DNA of 44,899 nucleotides from Chitinophagaceae bacterium (GTDB taxonomy: Bacteria > Bacteroidota > Bacteroidia > Chitinophagales > Chitinophagaceae): positions 1-44,899 of the forward strand of contig CANGBH010000016.1 of assembly GCA_947451935.1 (NCBI GenBank), written 5' to 3'. A program made the translations under genes and the position numbers. Of the stretch, positions 35,888-44,677 are shown piece by piece. The notes under the pieces were generated by a model that searched no databases, was not told the DNA's origin, and saw only the letters and a list, made by a program, of their open reading frames with translations. Positions within the stretch are counted from its first letter, which is position 1, and each line of letters begins with the position of its first letter.

Positions 35888-37132
35888 ATGGCATTAAATT
35901 TTATTTGGTTTGGTTTTTTTGTTTTGGCTTTTGTTATTGCCTTGTTTAAATGGATTGTTACAGGCGACGTTCTTATTTTTAAGACCATTACCGACGGGAT
36001 ATTTAAGTCGGCCGGAGATAGCGTAGACCTATCCTTTAAACTAATTGGGGTAATGACCCTTTTCCTTGGATTTATGAATATTGGTGAAAAAGCAGGTGCC
36101 ATTCGTTTTCTTTCTCGGATTGTTGGACCTTTTTTTAGTCGACTCTTCCCTGAAGTCCCGCCGAAACATCCTGCCATGGGCCATATGATGATGAATTTTT
36201 CGGCCAATTTGCTTGGATTAGATAATGCCGCAACTCCATTTGGATTAAAAGCCATGGATAGTCTCCAAACATTAAATCCAAATAAAGAAACAGCAAGTAA
36301 TGCACAAATCATGTTTTTGGTGTTGCATGCATCCGGACTTACACTCGTTCCAATAAGCATCATTGCCATGAGGGCTTCTGTTACACCTCCAGCTTTAAAC
36401 CCAACTGATATATTCATTCCATGCATGATTGCTACGTTTGCAGCAACCATCGCAGCGCTTTCTATTGTTTCATATAGACAAAAGATTAACCTTTTTCAAC
36501 CCGTTATGATTGGTTGGATACTGGGTATATCTATACTTATTGGACTCCTTATCGCCTATTTAAAAATTTTTCTTAATCAACAAGGGATAGAACAATTTTC
36601 AACGGTATTAAGTAATGGACTTATCTTATTAATATTCTGTGTTTTTTTAGTTGGAGGTATTTATAAAAAGGTCAATGTTTTTGAATCTTTCATAGAAGGG
36701 GCAAAAGGAGGATTTGAAATTGCTATAAAAATAATTCCTTACCTAGTTGCCATGTTGGTTGCCATTAGTGTCTTAAGAAGTTCAGGTGCATTTGAGATGA
36801 TCACAGGTGGACTAGTAAAGCTTTTTTCCAGTTTTGGATTTGACACGAATTTTGTTTCTGCCTTACCAACTGCAATCATGAAGCCACTGAGTGGAAGCGG
36901 AGCTAGAGCAATGATGATTGATACCATGAATACGTATGGTGCAGATTCTTTTGCCGGTCGGTTAGCTGGTATTTTTCAAGGAAGTAGTGATACGACGTTT
37001 TATGTAGTGGCTGTATATTTTGGATCCATTGGAATCAAGAATACTCGTTATGCTATTCCGAGTATGCTATTGGCAGATCTTGTTGGCATTTTAACAGCAA
37101 TAGGTATCGCTTATTTGTTTTTTGGAGTTTAA
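35888..37132 (+). CDS. Nucleoside-recognition (Gate) membrane protein, SpmA-SpmB fusion
   Basis: A 414-residue integral membrane protein joining two Gate domains that are separate spore-maturation proteins in Firmicutes. The SpmA-like half (about 1-190) has HMMMNFSANLLGLDNAATPF; the SpmB-like half (about 210-414) has PTAIMKPLSGSGARAMMID and FQGSSDTTFYVVAVYFGS. About ten hydrophobic helices are visible. This is not a sporulation organism; fused members occur widely outside spore formers, and their substrate is unknown (perhaps nucleosides or small metabolites). It leads a five-gene plus-strand run ending with an M1 peptidase. Confidence 0.85.
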   Translation: MALNFIWFGFFVLAFVIALFKWIVTGDVLIFKTITDGIFKSAGDSVDLSFKLIGVMTLFLGFMNIGEKAGAIRFLSRIVGPFFSRLFPEVPPKHPAMGHMMMNFSANLLGLDNAATPFGLKAMDSLQTLNPNKETASNAQIMFLVLHASGLTLVPISIIAMRASVTPPALNPTDIFIPCMIATFAATIAALSIVSYRQKINLFQPVMIGWILGISILIGLLIAYLKIFLNQQGIEQFSTVLSNGLILLIFCVFLVGGIYKKVNVFESFIEGAKGGFEIAIKIIPYLVAMLVAISVLRSSGAFEMITGGLVKLFSSFGFDTNFVSALPTAIMKPLSGSGARAMMIDTMNTYGADSFAGRLAGIFQGSSDTTFYVVAVYFGSIGIKNTRYAIPSMLLADLVGILTAIGIAYLFFGV

Positions 37133-37141
37133 CATTTATAA

Positions 37142-37843
37142 ATGAAAATCAGTAGATTATTTTTCGTTTTATTCTTATTTGAATGTATTCTATCATGTGG
37201 ATCAAATAAAAACAACCTAGCGAATAATTCATCTATAGTTATTAATGATATTTCAGAAGGGGATACAATAAATACAACTCCATTGCCACCTAATCTCAGC
37301 ACATGGATTAAATTTTATCATACTACGGATACCGGGTTTCAAATAAAAAACTTTGAATCATCTGGTGTAGTGCTTCATTTCAACGACATGAAATCAGTTG
37401 ATTCTCTTGAAAAAACGAAAAGCCTTTTTTCAACCTTATTTTCACTGTCTCCTAATAAAAAAAAGTACATAGATTTTTTGTCATACGGTAACCGACTAGT
37501 ACAAATAGATTCAACAAGTAAAATTAAAACAGCAAAGCTATTTTCAGAGGAGGAAGTTGATCAACAGGTGGTACTAGGTGAAATTGGTGGAGAAAGAAAA
37601 GAGTTAATGTTTAATGGGCCTGCTCAAATGGTAGAATCAGCTGATTGGATAACAGCTAACCAATTTTTAATCACCTTAATAAGTGAGGAAGAAAACAAAC
37701 GTATCGCTGAAATATTTCTATTTGATATCTCTACGCAAGAGTATATAAATTACAGATTAAATCATCCATTCAATCCACCAACCTCGTCTGATGAATCATT
37801 TATTAAGTATTGGCTTCAGACTAAACAAATCAATATCAAATAA
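37142..37843 (+). CDS. Hypothetical lipoprotein
   Basis: A 233-residue protein, not recognised as a known family. The signal ends ILSCGSNKN, giving a clear lipobox with Cys20. The mature part is acidic and rich in Asn, Ser and Glu, with WIKFYHTTDTGFQIKNF and ISEEENKRIAEIFLFD segments that look like alternating beta strands and short helices. It lies nine bases after the SpmA/SpmB fusion and two bases before folB. Envelope location is predicted from the lipobox; function is unknown. Confidence 0.65.
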   Translation: MKISRLFFVLFLFECILSCGSNKNNLANNSSIVINDISEGDTINTTPLPPNLSTWIKFYHTTDTGFQIKNFESSGVVLHFNDMKSVDSLEKTKSLFSTLFSLSPNKKKYIDFLSYGNRLVQIDSTSKIKTAKLFSEEEVDQQVVLGEIGGERKELMFNGPAQMVESADWITANQFLITLISEEENKRIAEIFLFDISTQEYINYRLNHPFNPPTSSDESFIKYWLQTKQINIK

Positions 37844-37845
37844 CG

Positions 37846-38199
37846 ATGAAAATATTTCTAAAAGATATTATACTCTATGGATATCATGGAATACATGATT
37901 TAGAAAGAAAAGTAGGTACTGAGTTTAGCATAAATCTATCCATGAACATTGATATACAGACGACCACTATTACGCTTAATGATTCCATTGATTATAGTAT
38001 TGTCTTTTCATTACTAAAAGAAGAGTTTTCAATTCCAACTCAGCTACTTGAGAACCTAGCGATTCGCATTTCAGAACGGATTAAATCTGTTTATCCATTA
38101 ATGAATAGAATTCAAGTCAATATAGTAAAACATAATGCACCCATTGAGGGGTTTCAAGGCCAAGTGGGAATAGAGTTTGAAAAAAACTATACAATATGA
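37846..38199 (+). CDS. folB: Dihydroneopterin aldolase
   Basis: A 117-residue protein of the FolB family, which cleaves 7,8-dihydroneopterin in folate synthesis. It starts IFLKDIILYGYHGIHDLER, with the usual Glu-rich turn, then EFSINLSMNID and a second half-barrel strand, and ends VNIVKHNAPIEGF, where the catalytic Lys lies. Length is standard. Its TGA overlaps the ATG of the TPR gene (ATGA). No other folate gene is adjacent. Confidence 0.9.
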   Translation: MKIFLKDIILYGYHGIHDLERKVGTEFSINLSMNIDIQTTTITLNDSIDYSIVFSLLKEEFSIPTQLLENLAIRISERIKSVYPLMNRIQVNIVKHNAPIEGFQGQVGIEFEKNYTI

Positions 38200-38948
38200 T
38201 GCGTAGATTGTTTGTGACGGTTTTTATGTTTACAATAGTCGGAAGTAGTCTTGGTCAGGATAACTCAATCTTAACACAAGCCAAATTAGCGGATAAAAAA
38301 TTAAAGACTGAAGAGTCGTTAAAATTGTATCAACAATATCTTCTTGGAGATTCATCTAATCTTGAAGTATTGGTTAGGTGTGCTGAGCTTACCCTTTATT
38401 TGGGAAATGCTCAAGCCAAAGAGGATGAAAAACAACCTTTCTATATCAATGCAAGCAAATTTGCCAATTCCGCTTATACGTCAGATTCTTTAAGTGCATC
38501 GTCGAACTATATAATGGGACTTGTGCTGAGTGCTTTAATGAATGCCAAACCGATTAAAGAAAAACTAAATGGCACCAAGGATATTTGGAATTTCGCAAAC
38601 AAAGCCATACAGATTAACCCAAATGATCCCAAGTCCTTACACTTACTTGGAAAATGGCATGATGAGTTATCGTCCTTGAATCCCGCTGCAAAAGCTGGCC
38701 TAAAGTTATTTGCCAAGGATATTCCAAAAGCATCTCTAACGGAAGCTATCGATTTATATGAAAAAGCCCGTACTTTTGATCCTGCTTTGATAGTTAACAA
38801 TGTTGATCTTGCTGTTGCGTATAAGAAAATTGGAAGAGCAGATTTATCCATTTCAATTTTAAATACAACGATTAAACAAGTACCAACTTCAATTGAAGAA
38901 CAATGGTATAAAACCAAAGCAAAAGAATTACTTGAGTCTATGAAATAA
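38196..38948 (+). CDS. Exported TPR protein resembling the RMD (regulator of microtubule dynamics) family
   Basis: A 250-residue protein with a signal peptide (residues 1-20, ending SSLGQ). Helical TPR-like repeats follow from about residue 24. The C-terminal half reads [20 protein letters not shown], then [33 protein letters not shown] and a KTKAKELL end. This order (LLGxW, loop, EAxxxxxxAxxxxP, K..GR) is that of the RMDN/FAM82 family of eukaryotes and scattered bacteria. The bacterial function is unknown; a periplasmic scaffold is likely. It is translationally coupled to folB by a 4-base overlap. Confidence 0.7.
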   Translation: MMRRLFVTVFMFTIVGSSLGQDNSILTQAKLADKKLKTEESLKLYQQYLLGDSSNLEVLVRCAELTLYLGNAQAKEDEKQPFYINASKFANSAYTSDSLSASSNYIMGLVLSALMNAKPIKEKLNGTKDIWNFANKAIQINPNDPKSLHLLGKWHDELSSLNPAAKAGLKLFAKDIPKASLTEAIDLYEKARTFDPALIVNNVDLAVAYKKIGRADLSISILNTTIKQVPTSIEEQWYKTKAKELLESMK

Positions 38949-38970
38949 AGAACTTAATAATCAATTCATT

Positions 38971-40959
38971 ATGTTGAAGAAAACACTTTCTATTCTTGCA
39001 CTTTCTTTACTATTTATTAACTCTACCCAAGCTCAAGAGGTAAAACAAATTGTTTCTAAATATGACCCTAATGAACTTTTTAATCCATTGTTTTATAAAG
39101 AACATGGTAATCAGCTCAGAACAGGAAGTGGTGAACCAGGTACTGCATATTGGCAAAATGCTGCCGATTATTCAATTGATGCAAAACTAGATGAGACAAC
39201 TAGTCAACTTTCTGCATCAGTCACCTTAACCTATACGAATAACAGTCCTCAACAATTGGGTTTCCTTTGGTTTCAATTAGATCAAAACCTCTTTAATACT
39301 TCATCTCGTGGATTTGCTAAATTACCTGCGGTAGGAAATAGTCGTTATGGTAATTCAAAAAATACCTTTGAGGGTGGATTTCAGATTTCCTCGGTTAAGG
39401 TCATCAATTCCGTATCCGGAAAGTCAACCGAAACATCTATTGAACCTTATATTACGGATACCAGAATGCGAATCGACCTCCCTAAAATATTAAAATCGGG
39501 TGGAGATAAAGTGAGTGTTCGAATTGAATACACCTATGTTATGCCCGAATATGGAGCAGATCGCTCAGGAGTCTTAACTACTCCTGATGGTAAAATATTT
39601 GCAGTTGCCCAATGGTATCCAAGAATTTGTGTGTTCGACGATGTTCAAGGATGGAATACATTACCCTATTTAGGAGCAAGTGAATTTTACCTTGAATATG
39701 GAAACTTTGATGTTAGTCTGACTGTCCCTAATACGCATACCGTTGTTGCGAGTGGAGAATTGCTTAATCCATCTAACGTATTGACAGCAAGTCAGTTAGC
39801 TAGCTATAAAAAAGCCATTTCAAGTGATGCCACGGTAGTCATTCGCTCAAAAGAGGATATCAAAAATCCTGCTAGCCATCTTAGTTCTCCTATGGTTACC
39901 TGGAAATATAAAATTTCTAATGCGAGAGACTTTGCATGGGCTTCTTCAGCCTCATTCATTTGGGATGCTGCCAAAATCAATCTGCCTTCTGGCAAGAAAG
40001 CCATTGCACAATCTGTCTATCCAGCTATTGCTTCAGGTAACGATGCATGGGGGAGAGCTACCGAATATACAAAAGCAAGTATCGAAAATTACTCTAAACG
40101 TTGGTTCGAATTTCCATATCCTGCTGCTAGTAACGTAGCTAGCAACGTTGGGGGAATGGAATATCCTGGTATCGTTTTTTGTGGCTCTAATGCAAAAAAT
40201 GGTTCATTGTGGGGTGTGACTGATCATGAATTTGGACATACATGGTTTCCGATGATAGTTGGAAGCAATGAACGAAAATATGGCTGGATGGACGAAGGTT
40301 TCAATACATTTATCAATGGAATAGCTTCTGAAGATTTTAATAACGGTGAATATGCTCAAGGTGATATGGATGCTCATGCCACGGCAAAGTATATGTATAG
40401 TGATAAGAGTGAAGCCATCCTGAAAACACCAGATGCTTTAAGAGAATCCAATATCGGACTTTCATTATACTTAAAACCGGGTTTTTCCCTTGGGTTACTC
40501 AGAAAGGAAATCGTAGGAGAGAAAATATTCGATGGAGCCTTTAAGAAATACATTAGAGATTGGGCATTTAAACATCCAACACCTTGGGACTTCTTCCGAA
40601 GCATTGAAAACAGTGTAGGAGAAGATTTAGGCTGGTTCTGGAAAGGATTCTTCCTAGAGAATTGGAGACTAGACCAAGCTGTTTCCAAGGTTGAATACCT
40701 TAATAACAATCCTCAGAATGGTGCTTTAGTAACAATAGATAACCTGGAAAAAGCGGCTATGCCCGTTACACTTGAGTATGCCACTAAATCAGGCAAGAAA
40801 GGAACCATCAAATTACCCGTTGAGATTTGGCAAAATACAGCCAGCTTCAAGGTCAGAATTCCAACCACCGAAGAACTCGAAACTGTAACACTTGATCCAG
40901 GTAAAGTGTATCCTGATTTCAACGATGAAAACAATACATGGAAAGCCCAAAAGAACTAG
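38971..40959 (+). CDS. M1 family metallopeptidase
   Basis: A 662-residue exported zinc peptidase with a signal peptide (1-22, ending STQAQ). An N-terminal beta-saddle domain precedes the catalytic site HEFGH (His419, Glu420, His423) with Glu442 18 residues further on in DEGFNTF, the complete M1 zinc site. The aminopeptidase GxMEN-type exopeptidase motif appears as GGMEYPG around residue 395. It releases N-terminal residues from peptides, probably in the periplasm. It is the last gene of the five-gene run, 22 bases after the TPR gene. Confidence 0.92.
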   Translation: MLKKTLSILALSLLFINSTQAQEVKQIVSKYDPNELFNPLFYKEHGNQLRTGSGEPGTAYWQNAADYSIDAKLDETTSQLSASVTLTYTNNSPQQLGFLWFQLDQNLFNTSSRGFAKLPAVGNSRYGNSKNTFEGGFQISSVKVINSVSGKSTETSIEPYITDTRMRIDLPKILKSGGDKVSVRIEYTYVMPEYGADRSGVLTTPDGKIFAVAQWYPRICVFDDVQGWNTLPYLGASEFYLEYGNFDVSLTVPNTHTVVASGELLNPSNVLTASQLASYKKAISSDATVVIRSKEDIKNPASHLSSPMVTWKYKISNARDFAWASSASFIWDAAKINLPSGKKAIAQSVYPAIASGNDAWGRATEYTKASIENYSKRWFEFPYPAASNVASNVGGMEYPGIVFCGSNAKNGSLWGVTDHEFGHTWFPMIVGSNERKYGWMDEGFNTFINGIASEDFNNGEYAQGDMDAHATAKYMYSDKSEAILKTPDALRESNIGLSLYLKPGFSLGLLRKEIVGEKIFDGAFKKYIRDWAFKHPTPWDFFRSIENSVGEDLGWFWKGFFLENWRLDQAVSKVEYLNNNPQNGALVTIDNLEKAAMPVTLEYATKSGKKGTIKLPVEIWQNTASFKVRIPTTEELETVTLDPGKVYPDFNDENNTWKAQKN

Positions 40960-40980
40960 AAAAGGTAAAAACTAGCCATT

Positions 40981-41014
40981 TTTGATGAAAATCTAAATTT
41001 TTACCCTAATTTTG
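40981..41014 (+). promoter_or_regulatory. Promoter of the rpmI-rplT operon
   Basis: TTTG at 40981-40984 and TAATTTTG (exact TAnnTTTG) at 41007-41014 are 22 bases apart, slightly long. Transcription from about 41021 gives a leader of roughly 100 bases before rpmI. Confidence 0.55.
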
Positions 41015-41069
41015 CAATCCGTTTTAATCTGAAAAGAATTAAAACCTATTCCCAAATGGTCCCACAAGT

Positions 41070-41087
41070 TCTTCGTCTGTTCGAAGA
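41070..41087 (+). promoter_or_regulatory. Hairpin in the rpmI leader
   Basis: TCTTCG (41070-41075) pairs with CGAAGA (41082-41087) around a 6-base loop, 31 bases before the rpmI start. L20 represses its own operon through leader RNA in other bacteria; a similar role here is inference only. Confidence 0.35.
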
Positions 41088-41118
41088 CACCAGCAGGGGT
41101 AACATAAAATCAAATGTA

Positions 41119-41316
41119 ATGCCAAAAGTTAAAACCCACTCAAGGGCAAAAAAAACTTTTAAAGTTACCGGTACCGGCAAAATCACCTACAGAAAGCCAA
41201 CACGCGGTCACTTACTCACAAAAAAGTCATCTAAACGTAAACGTGCACTTCGAGTAACTGGACAGGTTCATCCTACGAATCTCGATTTCGTAAAAAGATT
41301 ATTACGCTTAAAGTAA
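41119..41316 (+). CDS. rpmI: 50S ribosomal protein L35
   Basis: A 65-residue basic protein beginning [14 protein letters not shown], the standard L35 start. It continues with [20 protein letters not shown], lysine-rich and with the L35 internal block. An in-frame ATG at 41056 would add 21 residues with no resemblance to L35 and is rejected. The usual infC upstream neighbour is absent; the M1 peptidase gene lies there instead. rplT follows 38 bases downstream. Confidence 0.95.
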   Translation: MPKVKTHSRAKKTFKVTGTGKITYRKPTRGHLLTKKSSKRKRALRVTGQVHPTNLDFVKRLLRLK

Positions 41317-41354
41317 TAGCCTTTACATTCATCAACATTTAAACTTATTTAGAT

Positions 41355-41699
41355 ATGCCACGTTCAAAAAATGCAGTTGCTTCTAGGGCACGCCGCAAAA
41401 GGATTCTCGACCAAGCCAAAGGCTTTTACGGGAAAAGAAAAAATGTATATACCGTAGCGAAAAACGTACTTGAAAAAGGACTTACATATAGCTATGTTGG
41501 TAGAAAATTAAAGAAAAGAGATTACCGCAGACTTTGGATCGTTCGTATTAATGCGGCAGTAAGAGAAGAAGGTCTTAAGTATTCTGAATTCATGAATTTA
41601 TTGAAAATAAAAGGTATTGAACTAGATAGAAAAGTTCTTGCAGATATGGCAATGAACAACCCAGAAACGTTCAAAGCCCTTGTTCTTTCTGTTAAATAA
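41355..41699 (+). CDS. rplT: 50S ribosomal protein L20
   Basis: A 114-residue protein with the full L20 pattern: [20 protein letters not shown], then [29 protein letters not shown] and the end [18 protein letters not shown]20 is an early 50S assembly protein and, in several phyla, the repressor of its own operon. Length is standard. A strong terminator follows the stop. Confidence 0.97.
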   Translation: MPRSKNAVASRARRKRILDQAKGFYGKRKNVYTVAKNVLEKGLTYSYVGRKLKKRDYRRLWIVRINAAVREEGLKYSEFMNLLKIKGIELDRKVLADMAMNNPETFKALVLSVK

Positions 41700-41720
41700 T
41701 GAAACTGAAATAATATTGAA

Positions 41721-41752
41721 AACCGGATGTTTAAATTAACATCCGGTTTTTT
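41721..41752 (+). terminator. Rho-independent terminator of rpmI-rplT
   Basis: A 10-bp stem, AACCGGATGT (41721-41730) with ACATCCGGTT (41739-41748), an 8-base loop and a T-run to 41752. It separates the ribosomal operon from the decarboxylase gene. Confidence 0.9.
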
Positions 41753-41782
41753 GTTGTGGATAACTGAAAAAAATTAATTTTG
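41751..41782 (+). promoter_or_regulatory. Promoter of the PLP decarboxylase gene
   Basis: TAATTTTG at 41775-41782 is an exact -7 box. Two TTG triplets lie at 41751-41753 (21-base spacing) and 41754-41756 (18-base spacing). The element begins inside the T-run of the preceding terminator. Confidence 0.55.
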
Positions 41783-41815
41783 TAGTTCAAACTATAAAAA
41801 GAACTGAAGCGAACA

Positions 41816-43225
41816 ATGAGCAATACGTATACTGATCTAGTTAAACAAACTTTCTATTTTCCACAGGAAGGCTTTGAGACAAAAGATGGCAATCTATATT
41901 TTAACGACCTTGATTTAAAGGCAATTATTGAAAAGTATGGCACTCCTTTAAAACTGACCTATTTACCCAAGATCGGTCAACAAATCAATAAGGCAAAAAA
42001 CTTATTTAAAAACGCTTTCAAAAAACATAATTACGAGGGCAATTACCATTACTGCTATTGTACTAAAAGTTCTCACTTTTCTTTTATCCTAGAAGAAGCA
42101 CTAGCTCATGATATCAATTTAGAAACTTCATATGCATATGATATCGAAATCATCAACAAGCTTTATGAGAAAAAGAAAATAACAAAGGATATTCATATCA
42201 TTTGCAATGGCTTCAAACAAAAATCATACACATCACGTATAGCTAGACTAATTAATACCGGATTCAAGAATGTTATTCCTGTATTGGATAATAAAGAAGA
42301 ACTAGACAAGTATAGAAGAAGTGTGAAAGTCCCTTTTAAACTTGGTATTCGTGTTGCTGCTGAAGAAGAACCAAATTTTCCTTTCTACACATCCAGATTA
42401 GGAATGAGGGCTAAGGATATACTTGAATTTTATGTAGATCAAATTGAGGGATATGAAGATAAGTTTCAATTAAAAATGCTTCATATATTCCTTAACAAAG
42501 GAATTAAAGATGATATTTATTATTGGAGTGAATTAAACAAAGTAATTACGCTCTATTGCCAACTTAAAAAGATTTGTCCTGAACTCGATTCTATCAATAT
42601 CGGTGGGGGGTTTCCAATTAAGCATTCACTCGGATTCGAATACGATTATGCTTTCATGATTAATGAAATAGTTGGAACCATAAAGAAAACCTGTAAAAAA
42701 GCAAAGGTTCCCATGCCCCATATTTTTACAGAATTTGGAAGCTTTACGGTTGGTGAAAGCATGGCTCATATTTATTCGGTTATAGCTGAAAAAGTACAGA
42801 ATGATCGTGAAATCTGGTACATGATTGATTCCTCTTTCATCACCACATTACCCGATACATGGGGGATAGGTGAGAAATTTTTAATGTTGCCCGTCAATAA
42901 ATGGGGTAATGAATACCAACGGGTAGTATTGGGTGGAATAACCTGCGATAGTCATGACTATTATGATTCCGAAGAACATATCAATGAAGTGTTCCTTCCA
43001 AAATTAACCGGAACAGAAAATGATAAAGAACCACTTTATCTTGGATTTTTTCATACTGGAGCATACCAAGATCAAATAAGCGGATACGGGGGAATTAAAC
43101 ACTGTATGATTCCTTCACCGAAACATATCATTATTGGGAAAGACAAACATGGTAAACTGCATGATTGGGTATATGCAAAAGAACAAACTGCCCAAAGTAT
43201 GTTAAAAATACTCGGGTATATTTAA
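41816..43225 (+). CDS. Fold-type III PLP decarboxylase (arginine decarboxylase-like, short form)
   Basis: A 469-residue protein of the alanine-racemase-fold decarboxylases. The PLP-binding Lys is probably Lys84 in YCYCTKSSHF. The phosphate-binding loop SINIGGGFPI lies around residues 258-267, and the C-terminal cofactor/dimer region contains ITCDSHDYYD and FHTGAYQDQ. The sequence matches a short group usually called arginine decarboxylase in Bacteroidota, which lacks the inserts of the SpeA enzyme of over 600 residues. Agmatine production for polyamines is likely; diaminopimelate or carboxynorspermidine decarboxylase activity is not excluded. Its stop overlaps the convergent neighbour's by four bases. 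Confidence 0.82.
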   Translation: MSNTYTDLVKQTFYFPQEGFETKDGNLYFNDLDLKAIIEKYGTPLKLTYLPKIGQQINKAKNLFKNAFKKHNYEGNYHYCYCTKSSHFSFILEEALAHDINLETSYAYDIEIINKLYEKKKITKDIHIICNGFKQKSYTSRIARLINTGFKNVIPVLDNKEELDKYRRSVKVPFKLGIRVAAEEEPNFPFYTSRLGMRAKDILEFYVDQIEGYEDKFQLKMLHIFLNKGIKDDIYYWSELNKVITLYCQLKKICPELDSINIGGGFPIKHSLGFEYDYAFMINEIVGTIKKTCKKAKVPMPHIFTEFGSFTVGESMAHIYSVIAEKVQNDREIWYMIDSSFITTLPDTWGIGEKFLMLPVNKWGNEYQRVVLGGITCDSHDYYDSEEHINEVFLPKLTGTENDKEPLYLGFFHTGAYQDQISGYGGIKHCMIPSPKHIIIGKDKHGKLHDWVYAKEQTAQSMLKILGYI

Positions 43226-44511
43226 TTCACTTTCAGCTTATATCGTTTGTTGACTTTAGGATTGTTGAAGTATTTCTCAGCATCCTGTTGTGTATACTTA
43301 GGATCGAATTCAACCATAGGAAGATCAATCAATTGCATTTGTGATTGTTTCAACTCTTCCCTCATCTTCCTTGCCTTAATCACAATTTCAGGATCCCTCT
43401 CAAGCAGCTGACCATTTTCAGATAAGACATATTCTAATCTTTTGATGGTGGCACGTACTTGTGATGCCGTATTCATTTCCTGAACACGTCCAGGTGCGAC
43501 AGCTTCTTTAACTGGAACTAGCGATAATCCAATGCTTGGAAGTATAGTTCCGGTATTTTTTGATCCTTGTGTTGTACCCGTAGTGGAAATGATCGTTCCC
43601 ATCATAGCTGTGGTTGAACCGGTAACATCAAATCCAGTACGCATGGATTTAGTACTTTTTATGGTTTTACTGATCACATAAAAAGTCAATTTTAAATTTG
43701 TAATGTATTTTTTCATCTCCTCCACAGCCAATTTATGTTCCACTATCTTGAGTGGATAATTTATACCTGGACGAATTTGAATTTTAATAGCCGCAGTATC
43801 CTTATTTTGAAATTTATCAACTCCGATAAATTGTAATAATAATGTCTTTTGTGTTGCTGTATCATTATCACGAATGAAATCAAATGGGACCATCCATGAA
43901 AATTCATCATCACATTTTACCACCGGTTTAAAGTTGCTTATAGGTTCATTCGTTATAATTGTTATTTTTTCAATGGGAAAGGATCCCTCTTCGCATTGTA
44001 CCCTAAATCGAATAGAATCCCCTTCTAGTAATGAAAGGAAATTTCCAACCGTTGGTTTTAATTTAGACACAACCACATCAGTACTATAGAAAAGTATTGT
44101 AAAGGAAGATTCATAACGTTCTTTGGCATCCCTCAAATTTTGAACACCAATTTCAACTTTATACGGTATGTCATATTTCAATTTACCACTCTTGAAATAT
44201 GCTTTGTCAGCCTTAAAATAGAGCAAACCACTGCGCTTGTCTAACTTAACACCAATTGGAGAATCTTTGAGGTACCAAAAATAGTTTTCAGACAGCTTAT
44301 TAATTTGTAGGTCATAACTTAAAACAGAATCAACCTCTAATGTGAAGAATGGATTTAAGTTTATTATTCGAAGAGTCGAATCTGGGTCAACATTGATAAG
44401 AGTTAGTAAAGAACTGCTATCAGTTGATGTGACTGGAATGGGAGGTTTGATGTCTTGAGCATTTCCAATCAAAACAACAAAACATAGGAGAAGGAGGGTG
44501 TAAAGTTTCAA
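43222..44511 (-). CDS. Hypothetical secreted protein with Ig/cadherin-like region
   Basis: A 429-residue protein, not recognised. A signal peptide is clear (residues 1-19, ending IGNAQ). Residues about 70-150 alternate hydrophobic and polar positions with the phrase GVKLDKRSGLLYFKADK, as in putative Ig or cadherin-like domains. A second beta-rich part (about 150-260) includes EGDSIRFRVQCEEGSFPIEK. The region 265-350 is rich in Lys, Thr, Ser and Gly, followed by a charged helical tail (IKRLEYVLSENGQLLERDPE). It may be an envelope or cell-surface structural protein. It is convergent with the decarboxylase gene, with overlapping stops. Confidence 0.6.
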   Translation of the reverse strand: MKLYTLLLLCFVVLIGNAQDIKPPIPVTSTDSSSLLTLINVDPDSTLRIINLNPFFTLEVDSVLSYDLQINKLSENYFWYLKDSPIGVKLDKRSGLLYFKADKAYFKSGKLKYDIPYKVEIGVQNLRDAKERYESSFTILFYSTDVVVSKLKPTVGNFLSLLEGDSIRFRVQCEEGSFPIEKITIITNEPISNFKPVVKCDDEFSWMVPFDFIRDNDTATQKTLLLQFIGVDKFQNKDTAAIKIQIRPGINYPLKIVEHKLAVEEMKKYITNLKLTFYVISKTIKSTKSMRTGFDVTGSTTAMMGTIISTTGTTQGSKNTGTILPSIGLSLVPVKEAVAPGRVQEMNTASQVRATIKRLEYVLSENGQLLERDPEIVIKARKMREELKQSQMQLIDLPMVEFDPKYTQQDAEKYFNNPKVNKRYKLKVN

Positions 44512-44650
44512 TTCTTGGATCTTTTGGGCAAATTTAAACTAAACAGGGTAAAATTGTGTTTAATTAATCATAAATTCATTATTACTCTTATTGCACAAAA
44601 TATTGGCTTTTAGGCAAATTGAGAGTGACTAATTATTGCTTTTTCTTGCT

Positions 44651-44658
44651 TAATTTTG
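44651..44658 (+). promoter_or_regulatory. -7 promoter box of the bacilliredoxin gene
   Basis: TAATTTTG is an exact TAnnTTTG match 20 bases before the ATG at 44678. No well-spaced TTG is present. The rest of the 44512-44677 gap shows no gene. Confidence 0.4.
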
Positions 44659-44677
44659 TACTAAACTTAGAATAAAT

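Noticed and set aside
35854-36450. 198-residue antisense open frame opposite the SpmA/SpmB fusion
   Set aside because: It lies wholly opposite a well-supported membrane protein, has no family resemblance and mirrors its codon pattern.
38507-38917. 136-residue antisense open frame opposite the TPR gene
   Set aside because: It is a shadow of the coding strand; no start context or family match.
41056-41118. In-frame N-terminal extension of L35 or remnant of infC
   Set aside because: The 21 added residues resemble neither L35 nor the IF3 C terminus; L35 proteins start at MPKxKTH, which matches ATG 41119.
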